From assembly GCA_900550815.1 (NCBI GenBank), contig URTW01000016.1, forward strand, positions 1 through 18,515: 18,515 bases of DNA. The letters run 5' to 3'. Position 1 is the stretch's first letter; every line of letters starts with the position of its first letter. Source of the stretch: an uncultured Collinsella sp. GTDB taxonomy: Bacteria > Actinomycetota > Coriobacteriia > Coriobacteriales > Coriobacteriaceae. The translations under genes were made by a program, and so were the position numbers. Below are positions 7,226 through 13,606 of the stretch, one piece after another. The notes under the pieces were generated by a model. The model saw only the letters and a list, made by a program, of their open reading frames with translations, was not told where the DNA came from and ran no database searches.

Positions 7226-7906
7226 CTATTTTCCAAATGCCGCGCGGATAAAGCGCTGGGCGAACAGCTTATTAGCGATGTTGATGACATGGCCCAAGAA
7301 CAGCGCCGAGATGGCGGTGGTCACGCCAAAGCCGCCCAGGTTGTGCATGAGCGCGAGCGACAGAACGAGAGACACGGCGACATGCGAGCAGTCGAACACG
7401 ACTTTTACGTCGCCAAAGCGGCGTTTAATCTTATCGGCAATGACCTGCACCAGGCCGTCGGGCGCGTTGGGGACAACGCCCATGTTGACGACGAGACTTA
7501 CGCCAAATGCAGTGACAGCGAGGGAGAGCAGCATGGTCTCAACCTGTATGGGGAGTACTGCGGGATGCAGCGGGTTGACCGCCATGAAGAAGTCGGTGAA
7601 GCCGCCGATGAGCGTTGAGAAGCACAGCTCGAGCAGGATGCGCGGCTGGAACTCGCGTCGCAAGATAGTGAATTGTGCCACGATGTAGGCGACATAGGTA
7701 GCAGTGATCCAAAAGCCGAGCGTCTTGCCCGTGAGCATGGATAGGGTTGTGGCAAAGCACGTGAGCGCGGCGACGCCCAGGCCAGATGCCGTCTGGAGAC
7801 TCATGCCGAGTGCCAGTACTGCAACGCCCGCCAGATACATCAGCAACCTGATGAAGGTATGGAACCAATCGATCTTCTCGCCATTCATGATGATGAGCGG
7901 TCGCAT
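7226..7906 (-). CDS. YczE/YitT-like integral membrane protein
   Basis: 226 residues from ATG 7906 (GGGG seven bases upstream); ATG 7888 is an alternative. Five to six hydrophobic segments are visible, starting with FIRLLMYLAGVAVLALGMSLQ and ending with the conserved GFGVTTAISALFLGHVINI stretch near the C-terminus. NMGVVPNAPDGLVQVIADKIK and the N-terminal GVAVLALGMSLQTASGLGVAA match the YczE/YyaS/YitT group (DUF6198-like), membrane proteins of unproven function. Its long leader carries the same promoter, operator and hairpin as kdgK, and the same structured RNA element as eda. I infer that it belongs to the ketodeoxygluconate regulon and may move a sugar acid or a by-product, but no transport motif proves this. 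Confidence 0.78.
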   Translation of the reverse strand: MRPLIIMNGEKIDWFHTFIRLLMYLAGVAVLALGMSLQTASGLGVAALTCFATTLSMLTGKTLGFWITATYVAYIVAQFTILRREFQPRILLELCFSTLIGGFTDFFMAVNPLHPAVLPIQVETMLLSLAVTAFGVSLVVNMGVVPNAPDGLVQVIADKIKRRFGDVKVVFDCSHVAVSLVLSLALMHNLGGFGVTTAISALFLGHVINIANKLFAQRFIRAAFGK

Positions 7907-7938
7907 GTTGCTACCCCGTCTTTTCGGTTGTGTGAAAA

Positions 7939-8014
7939 AACTGACCCGGACCGGCAAAAGAGGGTTATCGGAGGCACTGCTGTTAAAGCAGAAAAGCCGG
8001 CCCCACGGTCAGTT
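7939..8014 (-). ncRNA. Structured leader RNA element, copy 1 (upstream of the yczE-like gene)
   Basis: On the minus strand an outer helix AACTGACC/GGTCAGTT (8014-8007 with 7946-7939) and an inner helix (8002-7996 with 7955-7949, one G-U pair) enclose UUUU, a small hairpin CUGCU-UUAAC-AGCAG and a conserved single strand. The 19-mer GGTTATCGGAGGCACTGCT (plus strand, 7963-7981) is identical to 12288-12306 of copy 2. The outer helix runs straight into TTTTTT, so this copy could end transcription ahead of the gene, as an attenuator would. The regulatory role is inferred. Confidence 0.6.
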
Positions 8015-8025
8015 GTCTAGGAAGT

Positions 8026-8065
8026 GTCTCGCTGTGCCGGAATGGGACTGAAGGGCCAGCGAGAC
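8026..8065 (-). ncRNA. Conserved-loop hairpin in the yczE-like leader
   Basis: GTCTCGCTG (8026-8034) pairs with CAGCGAGAC (8057-8065), extended by GCC/GGC. The loop GGAATGGGACTGAAG is nearly identical to that of the hairpin at 12363-12394, whose stem sequence is different. Retained loop with changed stem indicates a selected structure. Confidence 0.6.
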
Positions 8066-8086
8066 GGGAGGAAAGCAAATGACATT

Positions 8087-8144
8087 GCGTGGGCAATAGG
8101 ATGCCAAGATGGTAGGGTGCGTCTTAGCATCCTATTGCTCACGC
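8087..8144 (-). ncRNA. 18-bp hairpin with conserved 22-nt loop, copy A
   Basis: Arms 8087-8104 and 8127-8144 pair over 18 positions with one mismatch, bounded by GCGT/ACGC. The 22-base loop contains GGTAGGGTGCGTCTT, and matches copy B at 13563-13584 in 20 of 22 positions, although the stem centres differ entirely. It lies in the leader just past the LacI-type operator. Two positions pair as G-U only on the plus strand (A-C on the minus), so the active strand is not settled by pairing alone. Confidence 0.65.
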
Positions 8145-8148
8145 TCGA

Positions 8149-8162
8149 CGAAATCGGTTTCG
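8149..8162. promoter_or_regulatory. LacI-family operator at the yczE-like promoter
   Basis: CGAAATCGGTTTCG is a near-palindrome with the central CG typical of LacI/GalR-family operators. It begins ~11 bases past the minus-strand -10 box, where a bound repressor would block elongation or open-complex formation. The same 14-mer occurs upstream of kdgK. Confidence 0.65.
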
Positions 8163-8172
8163 TTTGAGCCTT

Positions 8173-8200
8173 AGTATACACACGGGATTCTATTTGCAAA
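8173..8200 (-). promoter_or_regulatory. Promoter of the yczE-like transcript
   Basis: On the minus strand, TTTGCA (8200-8195), a 16-base spacer and TATACT (8178-8173) form a sigma-70-type promoter. Box sequences and spacing are identical to those upstream of kdgK, implying a leader of ~260 bases. Confidence 0.65.
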
Positions 8201-8263
8201 GAGAAAAACAATAAAAAGTGAACGTTCACCTAATCGTAACAACTCGTTGGCTGTATCATGGCG

Positions 8264-8297
8264 GTAGTCGATACGAAACCGATTTCGTATCGACTAC
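8264..8297. promoter_or_regulatory. 34-bp palindrome containing the LacI-type operator, upstream of the HIT gene
   Basis: GTAGTCGATACGAAA (8264-8278) and TTTCGTATCGACTAC (8283-8297) are perfect 15-bp arms around CCGA. The centre CGAAACCGATTTCG is the reverse complement of the operator core at 8149-8162 and 13620-13633. It sits ~100 bases before the HIT start, suggesting that the HIT-GntP transcript answers to the same regulator. Confidence 0.7.
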
Positions 8298-8349
8298 GCA
8301 TGCGTTGTATCTGTCCATTATCTGGTGGTGTAAACGAGGGGTTACGCCT

Positions 8350-8363
8350 GCCGCAAAAGCGGC
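8350..8363 (+). other. Small 5'-UTR hairpin before the HIT gene
   Basis: GCCGC-AAAA-GCGGC lies 31 bases upstream of the HIT start codon. There is no T-run, so an mRNA-stability role is likelier than termination. Confidence 0.35.
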
Positions 8364-8394
8364 ATTCATCAATGTCCAGATCGAAAGGATCACC

Positions 8395-8829
8395 ATGGAA
8401 CAGCATACCGATTGCTCGTACTGCATGTGCGGGACCGACAACACGCTCGTCGATGCCTTTGGCATCCCCATGTTTGACCTGCCTGCCAGCAAGCTCATCT
8501 TGTTTAAGGAGCAGAGTCATAAGGGCCGCGTAATCGTGGCCTCCAAGCAGCACGTCGATGACATCTCCTGCATGTCCGAGGAAGACGCCGCCGCCTTTAT
8601 GGCCGATGTCCGCCACGTCGCGGCAGCGCTGCACAAGGCGTTCAATCCCGACAAGATTAACTTTGGTGCCTACGGCGACACCATGCATCACCTGCACGTG
8701 CATATCGTCCCCAAGTACAAGGACGACCCGTTTGAGTTTGGCGACGTGTTTGCCATGAACCCCGGTCGCGTCACGCTCGAGTCGGCTCAGTACGACGAGA
8801 TCGCCCAGGCAATTGTCGCCAACCTGTAA
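8395..8829 (+). CDS. HIT-family nucleotide hydrolase/transferase
   Basis: 144 residues from ATG 8395; AAAGGA lies six bases upstream. The open frame extends to 8218, but that part contains the palindrome and UTR, so the shorter start is right. CSYCMCG at residues 7-13 is an N-terminal metal-knuckle-like pair. The catalytic histidine triad HLHVHIV (His99, His101, His103) is intact, and the N-terminal RVIVASKQHVDD segment fits the family, as does the length. HIT proteins hydrolyse AMP-linked nucleotides (phosphoramidates, dinucleoside polyphosphates) in the cytoplasm. It is followed 66 bases later by the GntP permease and may share its transcript. Its specific substrate cannot be read from sequence. 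Confidence 0.9.
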   Translation: MEQHTDCSYCMCGTDNTLVDAFGIPMFDLPASKLILFKEQSHKGRVIVASKQHVDDISCMSEEDAAAFMADVRHVAAALHKAFNPDKINFGAYGDTMHHLHVHIVPKYKDDPFEFGDVFAMNPGRVTLESAQYDEIAQAIVANL

Positions 8830-8895
8830 GCGAGTAAAAGCGGCTATTTCGAATAGAAGCACTTGGCTTCATTGCCAGTTAAAAAGAGCTTATCT

Positions 8896-10230
8896 ATGAA
8901 TGCGGGAGTTGTTTCACTCCTTTGGGTGCTGGTGGGCGTAGTCCTGCTGGTCGCCATGATCGTTAAGTTTAAAATCAACAGCATCATTGCGCTTATTCTT
9001 TCCGCCATTTTTATCGCCCTTGCCGACGGCATCTCTGTGGGCGACCTTGTCCCCACCATGGAAGATGGACTGGGCGGAACGCTTAAGTCGCTTGCGCTGA
9101 TCATTATCTTTGGCGCAGCCATCGGAAAACTGATGACCGATTCGGGTGCCTCGCAGCAGATTGCCGACACTATCGTTGACAAGCTCGGTATTAAGCTGCT
9201 GCCTGTTGCGCTTCTGATCATCGGCGTTATCTTTGGTATGAGCATGTTCTACGAGGTGGCGTTCCTTATCGTTACGCCGCTCGTTATCAGCATCGCCAAA
9301 GAGGCCGACATCCCCTATATGCGCCTGATTATCCCGGCTGTTTCTGGTACCACGATGGGCCATTCTCTTTTTCCGCCGCAGCCTGGTCCTATGGCGCTGG
9401 TGAGTGCCTTTGGTGCCGAGGTTCCGCCGGTCTACATCTTTGGTCTGATCGTCACGATTCCGACACTTATCTGCTCTGGTCTTTTGCTGTGCCATTTCAT
9501 CCCCGGTCTCGATGACATGCCGCTTGGCAATGTTATGAAGCCGGCGGAGCGCAGGCCCGCGGACGAGCTTCCGCCGTTCTGGCTTTCCATTCTGGTGCCG
9601 CTGTTCCCGGCAATCATCATGATTGGGGCTTCGATTATCAAGAACACGGTGGGCGAGGGTTGCTTTGCATACGATCTTGCCAGCTGCATCGGTAGCGCAG
9701 ATATCACTATGCTCATCACGATGATTCTTGCCATGGTTGCGTATGGTTATACGCGCGGCATGGATGGCGGAGAGATCTCTAGCTCTATGTCCGATGCTAT
9801 CAAGGGCGTCGCGAACGTGCTGCTCGTTATCGGTGCCGGCGGCATCATGAAGCAGGTCATCATTACTTCTGGCGTTGGCGCGACGCTTGCCGACATGGTG
9901 AGCCTCATGCCGGTGTCGCCGCTGATTTTGGCTTGGGTGATCACGGTGGTCCTGTGCTTGTTCACCGGCCAGGGTACCGTCTCGGCCATCACCGCCGCCG
10001 GCGTCGTGGCACCTATGGTTACGCAGTTTGGCATCAACCCGGTGCTTGCAGTACTGGTCTGCGCCTGCGCATCCAATACCATCACGCCTATGTATGACGG
10101 CGGCTACCTGCTGTTCCAGCTGTCGTTTGGCCTGTCGAAGAAGGAAACCTATAAGACATGGGGCCTGTTGGAGCTCGTCAACTCCGTTGTCGGCCTCATC
10201 ATGGTTCTGATCCTGAGCCTGTTTATCTAG
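8896..10230 (+). CDS. GntP-family sugar-acid (gluconate-type) permease
   Basis: 444 residues from ATG 8896, with AAAAAGAG upstream; the in-frame TTG at 8863 is less likely. About twelve hydrophobic segments fill the protein. HSLFPPQPGPMALV (~residue 155) matches the GntP signature HGFLPPHPGP, and GAGGIMKQVIITSGVG plus the C-terminal SNTITPMYDGGYLLF are family features, as is the ~445-residue length. GntP proteins import gluconate or related acids with protons. With kdgK and eda nearby, the substrate is plausibly gluconate, ketodeoxygluconate or a similar acid. It is flanked by the HIT gene upstream and a GntR/FCD regulator downstream, and closed by a strong terminator. Confidence 0.9.
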   Translation: MNAGVVSLLWVLVGVVLLVAMIVKFKINSIIALILSAIFIALADGISVGDLVPTMEDGLGGTLKSLALIIIFGAAIGKLMTDSGASQQIADTIVDKLGIKLLPVALLIIGVIFGMSMFYEVAFLIVTPLVISIAKEADIPYMRLIIPAVSGTTMGHSLFPPQPGPMALVSAFGAEVPPVYIFGLIVTIPTLICSGLLLCHFIPGLDDMPLGNVMKPAERRPADELPPFWLSILVPLFPAIIMIGASIIKNTVGEGCFAYDLASCIGSADITMLITMILAMVAYGYTRGMDGGEISSSMSDAIKGVANVLLVIGAGGIMKQVIITSGVGATLADMVSLMPVSPLILAWVITVVLCLFTGQGTVSAITAAGVVAPMVTQFGINPVLAVLVCACASNTITPMYDGGYLLFQLSFGLSKKETYKTWGLLELVNSVVGLIMVLILSLFI

Positions 10231-10262
10231 GCGAGAAACGCATAAGACAAGCGTGTCTCACC

Positions 10263-10313
10263 GCAAGCCCGCGGACAGTTGCCTATCAAACTGTCCGCGG
10301 GCCTTTGCTTTTT
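10263..10313 (+). terminator. Terminator of the GntP transcript
   Basis: GCCCGCGGACAGTT (10267-10280) and AACTGTCCGCGGGC (10289-10302) are perfect 14-bp arms, followed by CTTTGCTTTTT. Confidence 0.88.
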
Positions 10314-10343
10314 ATACCAACGGCATGTCGCACCCGTCCCCCC

Positions 10344-10418
10344 CATAAGTTGCGGTGGAATAGTTCCTGTTTTTGCTGCTGAAGGCTTTGAGCAGGAACT
10401 ATTCCACCGCAACTTATG
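10344..10418. repeat. Perfect 26-bp inverted repeat, intergenic hairpin family copy 1
   Basis: Arms 10344-10369 and 10393-10418 are exact reverse complements (start CATAAGTTGCGGTG, end TAGTTCCTG) around a 23-base loop. Outside one mismatch the pairing continues as C-runs against G-runs. The proximal block AAGTTGCGGTG recurs in the copy at 11194-11260, marking a repeated element family (MITE- or REP-like). Confidence 0.8.
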
Positions 10419-10486
10419 AGGGGGCGGGGGATGCGATAGTATTGCATGGTGGTATTCGATTAACCGAGGCTTCATCCGAGGGCTTT

Positions 10487-11179
10487 ATGGAACAACACCA
10501 GCATTATCAGAGCCTGCAAGACCAGGCATACAACGCATTGCGCTCCAAGATCATCTATGCCGAGCTCAAGCCCGGCACGCGCCTTTCGGCGATTGGTCTG
10601 GAAAAGGAGACGGGAATCGGGCGCACGCCCATTCGCGAATCCTTTGTGCGTCTGCGTGAGCAGGAGCTGGTGGAAACGCGTCCCAAAAGCGGCACCTACG
10701 TCTCTAAGATCAGCATGGAACGCGCCGAAAACGCCTGCTTTTTGCGCGAGAAGCTCGAGAGAAGCGTGCTTATTAAATGCTGTTCGGCCGCCACGCCCGA
10801 GCAAAAGCAGCGGCTTGAGCAGATTCTTACCGAGTCCGAGTCGCTCGACCATGGCGAAACGCGTCGTTTCTTTGACCTGGATAACCTGTTCCATGAGACG
10901 TGTTTTGAGATTGCCGGTCGTCACATGTTGTGGGATTGGATGAAAAGCATCAACACGCATTTTGAGCGATACAACTGGCTGCGTATGGTGTCGCAGGACC
11001 TGGATTGGGAGCCGATTCGTCGGCAGCATCGCCGAATTCTCGAGGCCATTAAAAAGGGCGATACCGACACGGCGAGCTATCTGGCCGAGACACACCTGCA
11101 CCTGATGCCCGAGGAGCAGGGCCCGGTTATCGCCTTGCATCCCGACTATTTTGAGCTGTCCAAAGACTCGTTCATCTAA
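10487..11179 (+). CDS. GntR-family (FadR/FCD subfamily) transcriptional regulator
   Basis: 230 residues from ATG 10487 (CGAGGG upstream); the frame upstream only traverses the inverted repeat. Residues ~8-75 are the GntR winged helix (YNALRSKIIYAELKPGTRLS, then GIGRTPIRESFVRLREQELV and the wing TRPKSGTYV). Residues ~85-215 are an all-helical FCD effector domain, with FDLDNLFHETCF, RRQHRRIL and AETHLHLM supplying the Asp and His residues that bind a metal and an organic acid in this group. Neighbouring GntP makes it the likely regulator of that permease, with a gluconate-like or uronate-derived effector; the effector is inferred. No operator was found by eye. Confidence 0.9.
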   Translation: MEQHQHYQSLQDQAYNALRSKIIYAELKPGTRLSAIGLEKETGIGRTPIRESFVRLREQELVETRPKSGTYVSKISMERAENACFLREKLERSVLIKCCSAATPEQKQRLEQILTESESLDHGETRRFFDLDNLFHETCFEIAGRHMLWDWMKSINTHFERYNWLRMVSQDLDWEPIRRQHRRILEAIKKGDTDTASYLAETHLHLMPEEQGPVIALHPDYFELSKDSFI

Positions 11180-11193
11180 TCAATCCCCATATA

Positions 11194-11260
11194 AGTTGCG
11201 GTGAAATAGGGACTGTTTTGCGGCTCTGATGGTGTAAACAGTCCGTATCTCACCGCAACT
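11194..11260. repeat. 25-bp inverted repeat, intergenic hairpin family copy 2
   Basis: Arms 11194-11218 and 11236-11260 pair in 23 of 25 positions. The proximal block AGTTGCGGTGAAATAG and the flanking CCCC/GGGG match the design of the repeat at 10344-10418, although the distal half and loop differ. It follows the GntR stop codon closely. Confidence 0.75.
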
Positions 11261-11286
11261 GCCGGGGTGCTATCGGGGCACGAAAA

Positions 11287-11357
11287 AGCTGCGGCGCCGC
11301 TTGGAGGAAAAGACCGGAAGCAAGGGTCCATTCCTCCAGACGGCGCCGCAGCTGTTT
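11287..11357. terminator. Long hairpin, probable (bidirectional) terminator
   Basis: AGCTGCGGCGCCG (11287-11299) pairs with CGGCGCCGCAGCT (11341-11353), continuing inwards as TGGAGGAA/TTCCTCCA. TTTT follows on the plus side and, read on the minus strand, TTTTTCG follows too. It lies between the converging gntR and eda genes. Confidence 0.6.
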
Positions 11358-11415
11358 TGGTGGCTCGGTTTTTGTCGATGTGGCTTAGTTGAGCGCGACT
11401 GTTGCCCGAGTGGAC

Positions 11416-11516
11416 AAAGCGGCTCGGGGGCGTGTCGCTTCCGTCACGTTCTATCAGCATACAAGACGGTTTTGGTTCTTGTTCGTGACGGAAACGGCGC
11501 GCTTCCGAGCCGCTTT
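11416..11516. repeat. Composite two-stage inverted repeat
   Basis: The outer arms AAAGCGGCTCGG (11416-11427) and CCGAGCCGCTTT (11505-11516) and the inner arms TTCCGTCACG (11439-11448) and CGTGACGGAA (11484-11493) are both perfect, giving one ~100-base folded structure. It lies just beyond the eda terminator. No coding sequence or known element is recognised. Confidence 0.65.
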
Positions 11517-11517
11517 A

Positions 11518-11556
11518 AAAGAAAGGGGGCGAGGTCTAGGACACGCCCCCTTTCAC
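11518..11556 (-). terminator. Terminator of the kdgK-eda transcript
   Basis: AAAGGGGGCG (11522-11531) and CGCCCCCTTT (11544-11553) are perfect arms. Read on the minus strand the stem is followed by TTTCTTTT. It lies 19 bases past the eda stop codon. Confidence 0.82.
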
Positions 11557-11571
11557 GATAGAGAGCTAAAC

Positions 11572-12213
11572 CTAGCCGCGGACCTTTTTGACGACGTCCA
11601 TGGCCTCGCGGGCAATCTGCTCGACCTTGGAGAAGTCGCCGTCGGCAAACAGGGCCGGCTTGACCATCCAGGTGCCACCGCAGGCGATGATGGCGGAGGA
11701 GCTCAGGTACTCCTCGACGTTGGCGGTGCTCACGCCGCCGGTAGGCATAAAGCGGTGACCGACAAACGGAGCAGCGAGGGCCTTGATGGTGTTGAGGCCG
11801 CCATACTGAGCCGCGGGGAAGAATTTGGTGACCTTGAGGCCCAGGTTCTCGGCTGCGGTGACCTCGGAGGGGGTCACGGTGCCGGGAAGGACAGGCAGGT
11901 CGATGTCGATGCAGTGCTTCACGACGTCCTCGTTGTAACCCGGGGAGACGATGAACTTGGCACCGGCTGCGCGGGCCTGCTCAACCTGCTCGACGGTCAG
12001 GACAGTGCCGGCGCCAACACACATCTCGGGCTCGGCCTCGGCCATAGCGGCGATGCACTCGGCGGCGCAGGCGGTGCGGAAGGTGACCTCGGCGGACTTC
12101 ATGCCAGCTGCCATAAGGGCGTGGGCGAGCGGAGCGGCGTCCTCGACCTTGTCGAGCACAACGACCGGCACGATGCCCAGGGACTCAAGCGTGGTGTAGA
12201 ACTGATCGAACAT
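11572..12213 (-). CDS. eda: 2-keto-3-deoxy-6-phosphogluconate (KDPG) aldolase
   Basis: 213 residues from ATG 12213, with GAAAGGAAC directly upstream; the frame runs on to 12258 without a better site. It cleaves KDPG into pyruvate and glyceraldehyde-3-phosphate in the cytoplasm. The active-site Glu (AEVTFRT, Glu42, with Arg46 following) and the Schiff-base Lys (VTKFFPA, Lys130) are present, as are the conserved CVGAGTVLT and FMPTGGVS phosphate-binding loops; the length is typical. It is the second gene after kdgK on the minus strand, separated by a 254-base gap full of structured elements, so its expression can be tuned separately. The product of KdgK is its substrate. Confidence in function is high. 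Confidence 0.95.
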   Translation of the reverse strand: MFDQFYTTLESLGIVPVVVLDKVEDAAPLAHALMAAGMKSAEVTFRTACAAECIAAMAEAEPEMCVGAGTVLTVEQVEQARAAGAKFIVSPGYNEDVVKHCIDIDLPVLPGTVTPSEVTAAENLGLKVTKFFPAAQYGGLNTIKALAAPFVGHRFMPTGGVSTANVEEYLSSSAIIACGGTWMVKPALFADGDFSKVEQIAREAMDVVKKVRG

Positions 12214-12263
12214 GATGTTCCTTTCGATGTATGGCGCGCATAGGCGCGTGATTGCCAAATATG

Positions 12264-12345
12264 CTGGTCAGGAGCCGATTCTGGATTGGTTATCGGAGGC
12301 ACTGCTTGGGGTCACAAGCAATTCCAAAACCGGCTGCTCGACCAG
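12264..12345 (-). ncRNA. Structured leader RNA element, copy 2 (upstream of eda)
   Basis: On the minus strand an outer helix CTGGTC/GACCAG (12345-12340 with 12269-12264) and an inner 8-bp helix AGCCGGTT/AATCGGCT (12335-12328 with 12280-12273, one G-U pair) enclose a UUUU stretch, a hairpin (TGCTTG/CAAGCA) and a 19-base core identical to copy 1 (12288-12306 on the plus strand). Both helices differ in sequence from copy 1 yet still pair. In both copies the inner helix pairs better on the minus strand. No T-run follows, so a translational or processing role is possible here. Confidence 0.6.
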
Positions 12346-12362
12346 TCATGTAGGGAATGCCA

Positions 12363-12394
12363 GGCAAAACCGGAATGGGACTGGTGGTTTTGCC
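12363..12394 (-). ncRNA. Conserved-loop hairpin between kdgK and eda (1)
   Basis: GGCAAAACC and GGTTTTGCC (12363-12371 and 12386-12394) are perfect arms around GGAATGGGACTGGT. The loop matches the hairpin at 8026-8065, while the stem is unrelated. Confidence 0.6.
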
Positions 12395-12413
12395 CGGCCG
12401 GAGGAATCGGGGA

Positions 12414-12453
12414 GCGGGCCGCAGAGGTATGGGATTGGAAAGCTGCGGCCCGC
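12414..12453 (-). ncRNA. Conserved-loop hairpin between kdgK and eda (2)
   Basis: An 11-bp perfect stem (GCGGGCCGCAG/CTGCGGCCCGC) holds a loop with GGTATGGGATTGG, a variant of the GGAATGGGACTG loops. It lies 15 bases past the kdgK stop codon. A stem this strong might also stabilise the kdgK 3' end. Confidence 0.55.
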
Positions 12454-12467
12454 GGAATGGAGACGGA

Positions 12468-13502
12468 CTAGCGCGCGACGCGGGTGCCACCGTCGGCGGC
12501 GTTGGCCACAGCGGCGATCTCGTCGGCGGTCACCAAGTTGGAATCGCCCTTGATGGTGAGCTTGAGGATCGAGGCCGCAATCGCGTAGTTGACGGCGTCC
12601 TGCGGGTCAAAGTCGTTGATGAGGGCATGGACGAGGCCGGCGTTGAAAGCGTCGCCGGCGGCAACGCCCTCGAGCACGTGAACGTCGTGAGCAGGGGAGA
12701 ACCAGTGCTCGCCGCTCTCGGCGTCATAGAGCATGCCCATCCAGATGGAGCGTTCGACGCAGGAGATGTTGCGGACGACCGAAGCGACCTTCTTACAGCC
12801 GTACTCGGCGCAAATCTGACGGGCCATCTCGACGTAGGTGTCACGCTCCTCGATGCCGTGGGCAAGGGAGCCGGAGACGCAGGTCATGCCGAGGCCGGCG
12901 GGTGCGTCCTCGTCGTTGGCGATGCAGATGTCGACGAGCGGCAGGAGCTCCTTCTTGGTGGCCTGCGACTTTTCGGGCGACCACATCTTGCCGCGATAGT
13001 TGACGTCGCACACGGTGGTGATGCCCTTGGCGCGGCAAGCGGTGAGGGCATCCTTGCACGCAGCGGCCATCTCGTCGGAGACAGCGGGCGTCACGCCGGA
13101 GAAATAGAAGACATCGATGCCCTTGAGGATCTCGTCCCAGTCAAAGACGTCGCGCTTGGCCATGTTGATGGCAGAGTACTTGCGGTCGTAGACGCAACCA
13201 TTGCCGCGCTGCGAGGCACCGACCTCAAACACATAGGAGCCAAGACGGTCGCCCTGACGCACGACGCGCGTGGTGTCGACGCCGTAGGCCTTCAGCGAAC
13301 GCAGGGCGCACTCGCCCAGACGGTTGGCCGGGACAACGGAGACGTAAGCGGCCTTGTCGCCCTGGTAGGCCAGGGAAAGCGCAGTGTTGGCCTCGGCGCC
13401 GCCGTAGCGGACGTCAAACTCGGTTGCCTGCTCAATACGCAGGTGGTCTTTGGGCGAGAGTCTCATCATGATCTCGCCGAAGGTAAGAACCGTTTTACCC
13501 AT
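12468..13502 (-). CDS. kdgK: 2-keto-3-deoxygluconate kinase (PfkB family)
   Basis: 344 residues from ATG 13502; AAAGGAG lies ten bases upstream, and the frame upstream of it crosses the leader hairpin. It phosphorylates 2-keto-3-deoxygluconate at O6 to KDPG. The N-terminal TFGEIMMRLSP and YGGAEANTALSLA (~33-45) bind the sugar, SQRGN and YDRKYSAIN lie in the lid region, and GVAAGDAFNAG (~280-290, Asp284) holds the catalytic base; the usual GAGD reads AAGD here. The closest family is KdgK-type rather than ribokinase or fructokinase. eda follows, completing the KDG to pyruvate plus glyceraldehyde-3-phosphate route. Promoter, operator and hairpin lie upstream, with a divergent LacI-family gene as the likely controller. 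Confidence 0.92.
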   Translation of the reverse strand: MGKTVLTFGEIMMRLSPKDHLRIEQATEFDVRYGGAEANTALSLAYQGDKAAYVSVVPANRLGECALRSLKAYGVDTTRVVRQGDRLGSYVFEVGASQRGNGCVYDRKYSAINMAKRDVFDWDEILKGIDVFYFSGVTPAVSDEMAAACKDALTACRAKGITTVCDVNYRGKMWSPEKSQATKKELLPLVDICIANDEDAPAGLGMTCVSGSLAHGIEERDTYVEMARQICAEYGCKKVASVVRNISCVERSIWMGMLYDAESGEHWFSPAHDVHVLEGVAAGDAFNAGLVHALINDFDPQDAVNYAIAASILKLTIKGDSNLVTADEIAAVANAADGGTRVAR

Positions 13503-13544
13503 GGTCGCGCAGCTCCTTTTACTCGTGCGTACACCTTTGATATG

Positions 13545-13602
13545 GCGTTGGCACGCAGGTGCCAAGACGGTAGGGTGCGTCTTTGCACCTGCGTGCCAAC
13601 GC
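13545..13602 (-). ncRNA. 18-bp hairpin with conserved 22-nt loop, copy B (kdgK leader)
   Basis: Arms 13545-13562 and 13585-13602 are perfect over 18 bp, bounded by GCGT/ACGC like copy A but with a different centre. The loop holds GGTAGGGTGCGTCTT and can itself form AAGACG/CGTCTT. It lies between the operators and the kdgK ribosome site. Confidence 0.7.
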
Positions 13603-13606
13603 TCGC

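Noticed and set aside
8068..8099. Plus-strand mini-ORF with a good GGGAGG site (six codons from the ATG at 8080)
   Set aside because: The site is part of the structured leader read on the other strand; a six-codon product with no neighbour to regulate is weak evidence.
11389..12243. A 284-codon plus-strand frame
   Set aside because: It is the antisense shadow of eda and its terminator region; the Gly/Asp/Leu/His-rich composition and lack of a ribosome site show it is not a gene.
12328..12360. Resemblance of CAGTCATGTAGGGAA to the 3' end of a TPP riboswitch
   Set aside because: The rest of the TPP aptamer (CTGAGA and GCGGGG-type helices) is absent, and copy 1 does not keep the match.
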